Of a DNA stretch of 51,012 bases, positions 36,384-45,090 are shown one piece after another (position 1 is the first letter of the stretch; every line of letters begins with the position of its first letter). Below the pieces are notes generated by a model. The model had not been told where the DNA came from, ran no database searches, and was given only the letters and a program-made list of their open reading frames with translations. A program made the position numbers and the translations under genes. Source of the stretch: Capnocytophaga sp. oral taxon 338 str. F0234 (GTDB taxonomy: Bacteria > Bacteroidota > Bacteroidia > Flavobacteriales > Flavobacteriaceae); the NCBI RefSeq assembly GCF_000192225.1, contig NZ_GL872413.1, positions 407,206-458,217 on the forward strand, given 5' to 3'.

Positions 36384-37934
36384 ATGACAGATATGAAAAA
36401 AAATAAAATATACTTCATTACTTTACTCCTCTTTTCTTTGGTGGGGTGTAATAAGTTTTTAGATAAAAATCCTGATAACCGAGTGGAACTTGATTCTGCT
36501 GATAAGATACAAAAATTCTTAGTAAGTGCTTATCCTAACCGTACTACAGCTTTGGTTACTGAATTTTCCTCTGATAACATTGATGATATAGGAGAGGGTA
36601 ATAGGCGCACTCTACCTTTCATTAGTGAACTGGTGTACTGGGATAAGAATTTTCATGAATATGGAGCTCGTGATGGGCTTCGTAATATATGGAGTGATAA
36701 CTATTCTATGATTTATCATGCCAATGTGGCTCTGGAAGCTATTGAGAACTTGGGAGAAAATACTCCTGAACTTAGAGCCTCTAAAGGCGAAGCTTTGGTC
36801 ATACGTGCGTATGCTCATTTTATTCTGGTGAATCTTTTTGGGAAGCACTATAATACACAAACTAGTAATACAGACTTAGGAGTTCCTTATTTGGAAGAAA
36901 GTATCAATGAATTCAAGGCTGAACGCTCCCGTAATACGGTGGCTGATGTATACCAACGTATTGAGAGAGACCTTATTCAGGGACTTGAACTTATCAATGA
37001 TAGTTATTATAAGGTACCTAAACTACATTTTAATAAGCGAGCAGCACAAGCTTTTGCGGCACGCTTCTATCTCTATTATGAAAAATGGGATCAAGCAGAG
37101 GCAATGGCTACTCAAGCCTTAGGGGGTGTGGAGACTCCCACTACCTTACGTAATTGGGGAACTTTTCAGGCGCTATCCAGTGAGGATCCTCATGCTAAAG
37201 AATATACTCGAGATGACCTTGATGCCAATATCTTCTTAGCAACCGTGCATACCAACGCTACTTCCTATATAGACGGGACTGCCGTTGCTCGCTTTACTCA
37301 TGGAGCTGCTATTTCTGTACGTGAGACATTCCGTGCAGAAAATAACCTTTGGCAGAATAACTACAAGGATAAAGCTTTTGAACGCTACCGCACAGAGATA
37401 AGTAAGTATACTTATACAAAATATCCTACTTATGTGAATAATCGCTCTCAGATTGTCCTCTTCTCCACTGATGAAACTCTTCTGGTACGTGCAGAGGCTC
37501 GTATATTACAGAAAAATTATGTGGGGGCTATAAGTGACCTTAATCTCTTTACCAAAGGATACCTTACAGCAGGTACTCAGTTTACTCAGAATGAGATTAA
37601 TACAGGGTACCAACATATAGAGTATTCCAGCTATGACACCACTACCATGCTCAGCCATGCCACTCAAAAGAAACATCTCTATCCTGCTTTCTCAATTGAT
37701 AGTGAGCAGGAGAACCTATTACATTTCCTCCTACAATGTCGCAGATTATTAACTCTTGGAGAGGGATTACGATGGTATGATATTCGCCGTTATGGGATAG
37801 AGATATACCGTCATCAGTTGGATAATGAAGGCACTGCCTATGTAAAGGCTATTCTTTCCAAAGATGATAAGAGGCGTACCCTCCCCCTACCTGTAGATGT
37901 AGTAGCTGCAGGTATGCAACAGAATGAAAGATAA
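36384..37934 (+). CDS. SusD/RagB-family nutrient-binding lipoprotein
   Basis: A 516-residue (or 513 from the second ATG at 36393) surface lipoprotein with lipobox LVGC and the NKFLDKNPDNRV start typical of SusD. TPR-like helices follow, with the family phrases KGEALVIRAYAHFILVNLFGKHY and the C-terminal ETLLVRAEARILQKNYVGAISDLN and LLTLGEGLRWYDIRRYGIEI. It is the lid of the SusC transporter encoded 10 nt upstream. Two Met codons are close together and I cannot choose between them; the second gives the shorter n-region. Confidence 0.95.
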   Translation: MTDMKKNKIYFITLLLFSLVGCNKFLDKNPDNRVELDSADKIQKFLVSAYPNRTTALVTEFSSDNIDDIGEGNRRTLPFISELVYWDKNFHEYGARDGLRNIWSDNYSMIYHANVALEAIENLGENTPELRASKGEALVIRAYAHFILVNLFGKHYNTQTSNTDLGVPYLEESINEFKAERSRNTVADVYQRIERDLIQGLELINDSYYKVPKLHFNKRAAQAFAARFYLYYEKWDQAEAMATQALGGVETPTTLRNWGTFQALSSEDPHAKEYTRDDLDANIFLATVHTNATSYIDGTAVARFTHGAAISVRETFRAENNLWQNNYKDKAFERYRTEISKYTYTKYPTYVNNRSQIVLFSTDETLLVRAEARILQKNYVGAISDLNLFTKGYLTAGTQFTQNEINTGYQHIEYSSYDTTTMLSHATQKKHLYPAFSIDSEQENLLHFLLQCRRLLTLGEGLRWYDIRRYGIEIYRHQLDNEGTAYVKAILSKDDKRRTLPLPVDVVAAGMQQNER

Positions 37935-37950
37935 ATTAAAATATAAGAAA

Positions 37951-38988
37951 ATGAAAAAATTATATATACCTCTTATCATAGCCCTTTTCACATTGGCTTG
38001 TAGTAAGGACAAGCCTCAAAGTGATGAGAGTGTGGTACAACTTACCACTAAAGAAGAACTACAGAACCGTACAGAATTGGATAGGTATATCATTGAAAAA
38101 TTTACCCAACCCTATAATGTACGTATTGTATACCGATTTTCAGAGAATGATGTCAGCCGAAATATGTTCCGTTATGTGGCACCTCCTTCTGCTCAGAAAG
38201 CCTTAGAAATGGCTAATTTCCTCAAATACATGTATTATGAGCCTTATACCATGCTTACTCCTAAGGGATTCTTACAGAATTATTCTCCTAAGGAATTAGT
38301 ATTCATAGGTTCTCGTGCTTTCTCAGACGTAGGTACTGCTTATAATGGGCTGGCTACCAATGCTGTAAAAATAGAAATGCTGGGTGTTAATAATATTGAC
38401 CCTACAACCTCCGATCCTACAGAAATTATGAATATTGATAACCGTGTACTACGGCTTATCTATCATGAATCCTCTCACTTATTGGAACAGGTTAAAATAG
38501 TCCCTAAAGAATTTGAAAAGTTATCCATTGCCGATTATAAAGGAGGCGCTTGGCAACGCTCTTGGGCAGGAAATACTTATCTTAAATCAGGATTTATCAG
38601 TGCGTATGCCAGTGATAATATCCATGAGGATTTTGTGGAGACTATAGCTCGCTATATCATCTACTATCAGAAAAATCAATGTGGGTGTGAAACCACGGAT
38701 ACTACTAAGGATACTGATGGAGATGGGTTGGATGATACTGCTTATAATACTTGGAGGACAGGAATACTTCGCAAAGGATATATCTGGGAAGAAGAACTTG
38801 ACAAAGCCGATGGGAAGAATAATACTTCTGCTCAGTATACAGGAAAGGAAATACTTCTGAAGAAGATAGGAATGGTTAGAGGCTATCTCAAGGGAGAATG
38901 GAGTATTGATATTGATGCCTTACGAGAGGAAATCCATAGGCGACATGCTAATTTGCAAAATAAAGATTTTACTCAATTTGAATGGTAA
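37951..38988 (+). CDS. Substrate import-associated zinc metallohydrolase lipoprotein
   Basis: A 345-residue lipoprotein (lipobox LAC, Cys17) with the zinc-protease motif HESSH in LRLIYHESSHLLEQV (about residues 172-176) and a later HEDFVETIARYI that could supply the third ligand. It fits the family found beside SusC/SusD pairs in Bacteroidota (TIGR04549-like, recalled). It probably processes a protein or peptide at the cell surface to aid uptake by the transporter. The frame is open from 37924, overlapping susD, but the ATG at 37951 (MKKLYIPLIIALFTLACS) gives a proper lipoprotein signal. Only 3 nt separate it from the DUF4302 gene. Confidence 0.88.
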   Translation: MKKLYIPLIIALFTLACSKDKPQSDESVVQLTTKEELQNRTELDRYIIEKFTQPYNVRIVYRFSENDVSRNMFRYVAPPSAQKALEMANFLKYMYYEPYTMLTPKGFLQNYSPKELVFIGSRAFSDVGTAYNGLATNAVKIEMLGVNNIDPTTSDPTEIMNIDNRVLRLIYHESSHLLEQVKIVPKEFEKLSIADYKGGAWQRSWAGNTYLKSGFISAYASDNIHEDFVETIARYIIYYQKNQCGCETTDTTKDTDGDGLDDTAYNTWRTGILRKGYIWEEELDKADGKNNTSAQYTGKEILLKKIGMVRGYLKGEWSIDIDALREEIHRRHANLQNKDFTQFEW

Positions 38989-38991
38989 TTT

Positions 38992-40686
38992 ATGAAAAAA
39001 TATGTATATATATTGGTCTCATGTGCTTTTTTTGCTGCTTGTGATCAAAAAGAAGAAGCCGTATATGGCAAAGGGAATAGTTATGTGAAGCGAACAGGAG
39101 AGACTATTACCAAATATACAAAGGCTTTAGAAGAAGCTCCTAATGGATGGTTGCTTACAGTATATGCTGGTGATAATCAGCAATATGGAGGGTATAATTT
39201 TCTTGTCTCTTTTGCCGGAGGAAAAGTAAAGGCTTCCTCTGAAGTGAATACAACAGAAACCACTTCCGATTATTCATTGAGCTTTAATGAAAAGGCTATT
39301 CTTTCCTTTGATACTTATAATGAAGTGCTACACTACTTTGTAGAGCCTTCATTTTTGAATCCTCATGGGAAGGTAGGGGATAATCAATATGAGATACAGT
39401 CTTACGAAAAAGAGGTATTTACCCTTAAGGGAAAACGCTCCAATAACCTAATGACACTTGTACGCTTTCAGGGAGATAAATCCTCTTATCTGAATAAAAT
39501 ACGTTCTCGAGCCTCCCAAATGAAAACAGTGGGAATTGCTCCTATTACCCTCAATGGAAAACAAGTGAACCTTGTCCTTCACCCTACTAATCATCAGTTT
39601 GTAATAAGTGAGGGAACTACTATCTATCAGAAGGCATTTGTATATACCGATAAGGGATTAAAGTTATATGAACCTATTGAGATTGGAGGGAAAATCTTTA
39701 CAGAGTTCTATATCTCCGATGATAATCAGGAACTCTCTTCCTCTGACGGAAGTGTAAAAACAACCTTAGTATATACTTTACCATACAATTTCCAAACGAA
39801 GTCCTTAATTCTTAGTTTAGTGGATGATGGATGCAGTAGTAATACCGTTTTCAGTAAGCTCTATGAACGGTATAGGAACTTTACCTATAGTAGTGCCTCT
39901 TATAGTACTTCTCCTCAGATACGTTTGGGATCTGATGCAAGAGAGGCAGGTATTACCTTTCGTTTTTATCAAGATGCAACTACCCGTTATACTTTGGATT
40001 TTCTTCCTGTAGCAGGCAAAGAAAACCAAGTGAATATAGTAGAGGGAATACGTAGCCTTAACTGGAATGTATTCAATAATCTCTATCCTATTGTAGAAGC
40101 ACTTATACAGAATGCTCCTTATGAAATGACTGATATTAAAGGTGATGGTTCTCAGTATCGCTTAACAAGTGCTAAGAATGCCCAGATCACTTTCGTAACT
40201 ACCCCAGCCATCGCAATACTTCCTTATGACTTTACAAGGAATCGTACTATGATACAGTTCGCTACAGGATATGTATCAAATAGTGTTCTGACAGTTTATA
40301 ATAGTGTAAGAAGTCGTACTCGAATAGTAAATGGTGCCAGAGTAAAGGATATATTAGGAAATACCATTTATTTTGGAAAGAATGGGAATAACATAGGCTT
40401 TCATTTCTATTTTACCCGAACACCAACTTCAGGAGGAAGTAGCAGTAATGTAAGTTCGGTATATAATATAGATTTCTTGCCTGTCCCTTGTAATATTGCA
40501 CAAATGAATATGATAGATAAGGGGAAGCTTCCTCAGAATACCAATTGGACGGCATTTAGCTATTTGTCTTCATTGATAGATACCTTTACAAGGAATGCTC
40601 CTTATACGATGTATGATGATGGTTCAGGATATGTGCTCTGGACAAGTGTGAAAGATAGTAATATATGGTTCTATACTTACCAATAG
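38992..40686 (+). CDS. DUF4302-like surface lipoprotein with internal duplication
   Basis: A 564-residue lipoprotein (lipobox AAC, Cys17). The N-terminal part fits DUF4302, a domain usually encoded next to the SusC/SusD/metallohydrolase trio: RTGETITKYTKALEEAPNGW, QYGGYNFLVSFAGGKVKASS and LSFDTYNEVLHYF. The C-terminal half holds two related units starting near residues 333 and 491, each with YxxDFLPV, then NWxxFxxLxxxI(V/D), NAPYxM and a short strand ending. Function is unknown; a surface-exposed binding accessory for the transporter is the usual guess. It is the last gene of the locus and is followed by a strong terminator. Confidence 0.85.
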   Translation: MKKYVYILVSCAFFAACDQKEEAVYGKGNSYVKRTGETITKYTKALEEAPNGWLLTVYAGDNQQYGGYNFLVSFAGGKVKASSEVNTTETTSDYSLSFNEKAILSFDTYNEVLHYFVEPSFLNPHGKVGDNQYEIQSYEKEVFTLKGKRSNNLMTLVRFQGDKSSYLNKIRSRASQMKTVGIAPITLNGKQVNLVLHPTNHQFVISEGTTIYQKAFVYTDKGLKLYEPIEIGGKIFTEFYISDDNQELSSSDGSVKTTLVYTLPYNFQTKSLILSLVDDGCSSNTVFSKLYERYRNFTYSSASYSTSPQIRLGSDAREAGITFRFYQDATTRYTLDFLPVAGKENQVNIVEGIRSLNWNVFNNLYPIVEALIQNAPYEMTDIKGDGSQYRLTSAKNAQITFVTTPAIAILPYDFTRNRTMIQFATGYVSNSVLTVYNSVRSRTRIVNGARVKDILGNTIYFGKNGNNIGFHFYFTRTPTSGGSSSNVSSVYNIDFLPVPCNIAQMNMIDKGKLPQNTNWTAFSYLSSLIDTFTRNAPYTMYDDGSGYVLWTSVKDSNIWFYTYQ

Positions 40687-40706
40687 ATTTAGATATATAA
40701 AAAGGA

Positions 40707-40737
40707 AATAGCTCTCTTAAAGAAAAGGAGAGCTATT
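40707..40737 (+). terminator. Terminator of the SusC/SusD locus
   Basis: Perfect 10-bp stem (AATAGCTCTC at 40707-40716 with GAGAGCTATT at 40728-40737), 11-nt loop, followed by a T-run. It lies 20 nt after the DUF4302 stop and before the convergent GDPD gene, so it may also serve that gene. Confidence 0.85.
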
Positions 40738-40761
40738 TTTCTATATATGATAAAGAATTTT

Positions 40762-41613
40762 TTAGAAGGAGAGTGCGAGAGGGCGGTCAGTGGAGAATAC
40801 TTGAATACCTTTTTTAGCCCATTCATTATACAGATGATCTCCTTTGGCAGCTGCACGCTTATCTAAGTTACCTAATGTACCAAGTATGGCAGGTATTCTT
40901 AGCTCATTGAGGCGCTTATAAAGGCTATCCTCAGGCAGATGTATCCCTGTGAAAGCAAGTAGCTTCTCCTTAGGAATCCCTGTGGCAAGAATACGATTGA
41001 GCTCATCATCATTACGTACAGTTACAGAAAGGAGCATTTCAGGAGCTACCTTATAAAGTTCTTCTGCTTGAGCTACATTATAGCTGATGAGTACTACTTG
41101 TCCTTGCATTTGTTCAGCACGTACAAGATTGGCTACCTTCTGGTAAGAGATCCCCTTTTTGAAGTCCAACATAAGGTAAGCGCCATGTTTCTTACACCAA
41201 GCGAGTACTTCCTTAAGCATGGGAATTTGGTAAGAAGTGACTTTGCCAAAATCATCTTTGAGCCTTTCTTTGAGGAGTTCCTGGGTACTAAGTTGGGAGA
41301 CAATTCCTTCCCCTGTGGCAGTACGTCCAAGTTTATCATCGTGCATGAGGAATAAGTCACCATCTGTGCTCTCAAAAATATCAATTTCAAAACTATGAAT
41401 GCCTTTTTTGGATAGATATTCAATAGTTTGCAAGCAATTCTCAGGATAACCTGCTATGCCTTTACCTGCACGATGAGCGGAGACTATAGGCTTCTGTGCA
41501 AAATAAATTTCATTGGTGATTTCTTTTTGAGGGATGATCCTCCCAGTAGAGGAATTTTTACAAGAGACTACTCCTATAAGGAGCAGCAGTAATAGCAAAG
41601 CAATTTTTTTCAT
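40762..41613 (-). CDS. Glycerophosphodiester phosphodiesterase lipoprotein
   Basis: A 283-residue GDPD-family TIM-barrel enzyme. A lipoprotein signal ends in GVVSC (Cys18), so it is anchored in the periplasm or outer membrane. Catalytic pieces: SAHRAGKGIAGYPENCLQTI (first His and the Glu of PEN), SFEIDIFESTDG (metal-binding Glu and Asp) and LFLMHDDKLGRTATG (second His). It would hydrolyse glycerophosphodiesters to glycerol-3-phosphate and an alcohol, scavenging phospholipid headgroups. It is monocistronic; no promoter element was identified with confidence. Confidence 0.93.
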   Translation of the reverse strand: MKKIALLLLLLLIGVVSCKNSSTGRIIPQKEITNEIYFAQKPIVSAHRAGKGIAGYPENCLQTIEYLSKKGIHSFEIDIFESTDGDLFLMHDDKLGRTATGEGIVSQLSTQELLKERLKDDFGKVTSYQIPMLKEVLAWCKKHGAYLMLDFKKGISYQKVANLVRAEQMQGQVVLISYNVAQAEELYKVAPEMLLSVTVRNDDELNRILATGIPKEKLLAFTGIHLPEDSLYKRLNELRIPAILGTLGNLDKRAAAKGDHLYNEWAKKGIQVFSTDRPLALSF

Positions 41614-41653
41614 TTAATAGTTATTTAATTAGTTTCTGATCTTATTTATTGAA

Positions 41654-41688
41654 AAAAGCTCCCCCTTAAAGCCAAGAGAAGAGCTTTT
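41654..41688 (-). terminator. Terminator of the tig-clpP-clpX operon
   Basis: Inverted repeat AAAAGCTC (41654-41661) / GAGCTTTT (41681-41688) with a 19-nt loop, 25 nt past the clpX stop on the minus strand, followed there by TT and an AT-rich tail. The stem is only 8 bp. Confidence 0.6.
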
Positions 41689-41712
41689 AGAAAACTATGA
41701 AAACTTTTAAGA

Positions 41713-42960
41713 TTATGCACTTAACAGATGTTCCGTAAAGCCAGACTTATTGAGCTTGTCCTCAGCGTAAGAGCGAGTAACTACCAGTGTTTTCTCATTG
41801 GTACTAGGAAGATTGAACATAGCATCTGTAAGGATACTCTCACATAAGGAGCGTAATCCACGAGCACCGAGCTTATACTCTAAGGCTTTTTCCACTATAA
41901 AATTCAGAGCATCTTCTTCAAAGGAAAGGGTTATACCATCCATGGCAAAAAGCTTTATATATTGTTTTACAAGGGCATTCTTAGGCTGAGTGAGGATCAT
42001 GCGTAGGGTCTCCTTATCCAAAGGATCCATATAAGTAAGTACAGGTAAGCGTCCAATAATTTCAGGAATAAGCCCATAATCTTTTAAATCCTTATGGGTA
42101 ATATACTGCAAGAGATTCTTATCATCTACTTTTGTTTCCTTGGAGGAGTTATAGCCTACTGCTTGTCGGTTCATACGGCGGGCAATGATGCGTTCTATTC
42201 CATCAAAGGCTCCTCCTGCTATAAAGAGGATATGTTCGGTATTGACCTCAATATACTTTTGGTCAGGGTGCTTACGTCCTCCTTTTGGAGGGACATTCAC
42301 TATGGAACCTTCTAAGAGTTTAAGGAGTGCATGCTGTACCCCTTCTCCTGAGACATCACGGGTAATAGAAGGATTATCACTTTTGCGGGAGATTTTATCT
42401 ATTTCATCAATGAATACAATTCCTCGTTCGGCTTTCTCCACATTATAATCAGCGGCTTGGAGTAGGCGAGAGAGGATGCTTTCCACATCTTCTCCTACAT
42501 AACCTGCTTCAGTGAATACAGTGGCATCTACAATGGCTAAGGGGACATTGAGCATTTGGGCTATGGTACGAGCCATAAGGGTTTTCCCAGTCCCAGTTTG
42601 ACCGACCATGACAATGTTACTCTTCTGGATTTCTACCTCTTCTTGGTCTTTCTCCTGGAGCAAGCGCTTGTAATGGTTATATACAGCAACAGAGAGGACT
42701 TTCTTGGTCGCCTCTTGACCGATAACATATTGATCAAGGAAAGCCTTTATTTCGGTAGGCTTCTTTAGAAGAAGGTCTTGACTGAGTTCTGTAGTTGTTC
42801 TTTGTTTGTTATTTTCCTGCTCGGACATCCAAATGTTATATGCCTGTTCTACACAATAGTTACATATAAATACATTGGGCTCCACACCACTGGCGATAAG
42901 GAATATATCAGCACTAGCATGCCTTCCACAAAAGGAACAACTTTCACCTGTTTTACTCAT
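41713..42960 (-). CDS. clpX: ATP-dependent Clp protease ATP-binding subunit ClpX
   Basis: A 415-residue AAA+ unfoldase. The N-terminal zinc-binding domain has Cys8, Cys11, Cys33 and Cys36 (CSFC ... CNYC). Walker A is VGQTGTGKTLMA (about 119-130), then ATVFTEAGYVGEDVE and Walker B GIVFIDEIDKI. It unfolds tagged proteins and feeds them to ClpP. It is the last gene of tig-clpP-clpX, 26 nt after clpP, the arrangement seen in many bacteria. Confidence 0.97.
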   Translation of the reverse strand: MSKTGESCSFCGRHASADIFLIASGVEPNVFICNYCVEQAYNIWMSEQENNKQRTTTELSQDLLLKKPTEIKAFLDQYVIGQEATKKVLSVAVYNHYKRLLQEKDQEEVEIQKSNIVMVGQTGTGKTLMARTIAQMLNVPLAIVDATVFTEAGYVGEDVESILSRLLQAADYNVEKAERGIVFIDEIDKISRKSDNPSITRDVSGEGVQHALLKLLEGSIVNVPPKGGRKHPDQKYIEVNTEHILFIAGGAFDGIERIIARRMNRQAVGYNSSKETKVDDKNLLQYITHKDLKDYGLIPEIIGRLPVLTYMDPLDKETLRMILTQPKNALVKQYIKLFAMDGITLSFEEDALNFIVEKALEYKLGARGLRSLCESILTDAMFNLPSTNEKTLVVTRSYAEDKLNKSGFTEHLLSA

Positions 42961-42986
42961 ATTATTAAAAAGGGAATTAAAGTAAG

Positions 42987-43649
42987 TTATTTTTGTCGTT
43001 CGAGGACTTCATCAATCATACCGAAGTCCTTAGCCTCGCTGGCAATCATCCAATAATCACGATCGGAGCTATGAATAACCTCCTGAAGAGTCTTTCCTGA
43101 ATGTTTAGCGATAATAAGAGAGAGTTCTTCCTTTATTTTGAGAATCTCACGAGCATTAATTTCAATATCACTGGCTTGTCCTTGGGCGCCACCTAAGGGT
43201 TGGTGAATCATGATACGGGAGTGAGGAAGAGCAGAACGCTTGCCTTTAGCACCAGCACAGAGGAGCACGGCTGCCATAGAAGCTGCCAATCCTGTACAAA
43301 TGGTTGCTACCTGAGGTTTAATGAACTGCATAGTATCATAAATACCTAGCCCAGAATATACTTCACCTCCAGGAGAATTGATATATATTTGGATATCTTT
43401 CTGGGCATCAAGACTCTCTAAGAAAAGGAGCTGTGCTTGTATGATATTGGCTACTTGGGAGTTAACATCTGTTCCTAAGAAAATAATCCTGTCCATCATA
43501 AGGCGAGAGAACACATCCATTTGAGTTACATTCAATTGTCTCTCTTCCATAATATAAGGGGTCATGCTATTGACAATGGCATCATAATAAGTACTACTGA
43601 CCCCCTGATGCTCAATAGCAAATTTCTTAAATTCTTTTGAATAATTCAT
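42987..43649 (-). CDS. clpP: ATP-dependent Clp protease proteolytic subunit ClpP
   Basis: A 220-residue serine peptidase that forms the proteolytic tetradecamer. The catalytic triad is Ser124 (GLAASMAAVLL), His149 (RIMIHQPLGGAQGQ) and Asp198 (SDRDYWMIASEA). The N-terminal segment before about residue 30 includes the short propeptide-like stretch common to flavobacterial ClpP. It lies 10 nt after tig and 26 nt before clpX in the same operon. Confidence 0.97.
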   Translation of the reverse strand: MNYSKEFKKFAIEHQGVSSTYYDAIVNSMTPYIMEERQLNVTQMDVFSRLMMDRIIFLGTDVNSQVANIIQAQLLFLESLDAQKDIQIYINSPGGEVYSGLGIYDTMQFIKPQVATICTGLAASMAAVLLCAGAKGKRSALPHSRIMIHQPLGGAQGQASDIEINAREILKIKEELSLIIAKHSGKTLQEVIHSSDRDYWMIASEAKDFGMIDEVLERQK

Positions 43650-43659
43650 TTCTTTTTAA

Positions 43660-44991
43660 TTAGTGTTGATGCTGATGGGTATAGAATTTTTCTATGAAAG
43701 AATCCACATCAATATCTATTTTATTAAGTTTTGCTTTTTCTTTGTAGAACTGAATGAGTTTACCTCCCACCAATTCCCTATGGATGCGATTCACTTCTGC
43801 TTCATTCTTAAGGGTATTATTTACAAAGGTATCTATCTGAGGTTGCTCTACATCAGTGAGTCCATAACGAGCGATTTGAGCACGAATAGCTCTCTCAGCA
43901 AAGGCACGGATTTCTGGATAAGAAACCTGCAAATGATTGTCTTTAAGTATTTTATCTTCAATAAGCTGGTAGCGTAATCCTCTTTCAGAGCGATTGTATT
44001 CTTCAGCAACTTCTTCAGCAGTGATTTTCTTTTCACTGGTTACTTGAATCCATTTTTTAAGGAATTCTGCAGGTAGGTCAAAGGAAGTCTTCTCCAAAAG
44101 AACCTCTGTAGCATCATCTAATAGGCGTGAATCTGCATTTGTGGTGAATTCTTCTCGAATACCTTCTTCTACTTTTTTACGAAACTCTTCTTCGGTAGTA
44201 ATGTTTTGATTGGGATAAAGTTGATTAAAGAAAGCTTCATCTAAGGTGGCTAATACTACTTCCTGAATATTTTCTATAGTGAGGGTAAGTTCCACATCCA
44301 GAGTATGTACTACTTCATGAGGTACCCCTAAGGCTTGCATGAGTACATGAGTATCCTTGAAAAGTTCCTTAGAGGAAAGCGTAATCTGATCACCTACTTT
44401 TTTGTCCTTCAATTTTTCAAATGCTTTATCTGTGAGGGATTCAGTAGTGAAAGTATATTCCTTATCTATATTTGCAGCCTCATTGAAGAAAGTACCACTT
44501 ATTTCAGTGTTTTTAGCTACCTTTTCAGCAGGCACAAGTGTTCCGAAGCGAGTACGAAGGTGTTCTACTTGGGTTTCTATTTCTTTATCAGTTACTTTTA
44601 TTTCATAATAATTAATAGGAGTAGAAAGGTCAATAGAGAACTCAGGAGCTAAGCCTATTTCAAAAACAAAGGTGTGTGAATCACCATCCCAATCCACCTG
44701 TGGCGCATCCTCTTTAGGGATAGGTTGTCCTAACAATTGTAATTTTTCATCTTGGATAAACTTGTTAAGGGAATCACTAATGAGCTTATTGACTTCATCT
44801 ACTTGGATGGCTCTTCCGTATTGTTTTTTAACTATTCCCATAGGGAGATGTCCCTTACGGAATCCTGGTACAGAAGCGTTTTTACGATAGTTATTAAGGG
44901 CATCGTCTACATTTTTTTGATAATCATTCTTATCAATGACTAAGGTAATTACGCCATTAAGAGCGTCTATTTGTTCTTTACTAATATTCAT
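43660..44991 (-). CDS. tig: Trigger factor
   Basis: A 443-residue ribosome-associated chaperone. The ribosome-binding loop reads SVPGFRKGHLPMGIVKKQYG (the usual GFRxGxxP motif), followed by a central PPIase-like region and a helical C-terminal arm. The central domain is divergent from E. coli FKBP-type, as is common in Bacteroidota, so isomerase activity is uncertain. The protein ends with a His/Gln-rich tail (YTHQHQH). It is the first gene of the tig-clpP-clpX operon, with a near-consensus promoter at 45027-45058. Confidence 0.95.
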   Translation of the reverse strand: MNISKEQIDALNGVITLVIDKNDYQKNVDDALNNYRKNASVPGFRKGHLPMGIVKKQYGRAIQVDEVNKLISDSLNKFIQDEKLQLLGQPIPKEDAPQVDWDGDSHTFVFEIGLAPEFSIDLSTPINYYEIKVTDKEIETQVEHLRTRFGTLVPAEKVAKNTEISGTFFNEAANIDKEYTFTTESLTDKAFEKLKDKKVGDQITLSSKELFKDTHVLMQALGVPHEVVHTLDVELTLTIENIQEVVLATLDEAFFNQLYPNQNITTEEEFRKKVEEGIREEFTTNADSRLLDDATEVLLEKTSFDLPAEFLKKWIQVTSEKKITAEEVAEEYNRSERGLRYQLIEDKILKDNHLQVSYPEIRAFAERAIRAQIARYGLTDVEQPQIDTFVNNTLKNEAEVNRIHRELVGGKLIQFYKEKAKLNKIDIDVDSFIEKFYTHQHQH

Positions 44992-45026
44992 TAGGGTTGG
45001 TTTTAATTTATGAAAAATTCAGTTGG

Positions 45027-45058
45027 CAAAAGTACTACAAATTATCGGTTGTACAAAA
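45027..45058 (-). promoter_or_regulatory. Near-consensus promoter of the tig-clpP-clpX operon
   Basis: On the minus strand TTTG (45058-45055) and TACTTTTG (45034-45027) are separated by exactly 20 nt, matching both the -33 and -7 consensus elements of Bacteroidota. It lies 36 nt upstream of the tig ATG and is the best promoter in the window. Confidence 0.8.
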
Positions 45059-45090
45059 TTTTTTAGCTGTTTTCCTGTAAAATTCTTTTC

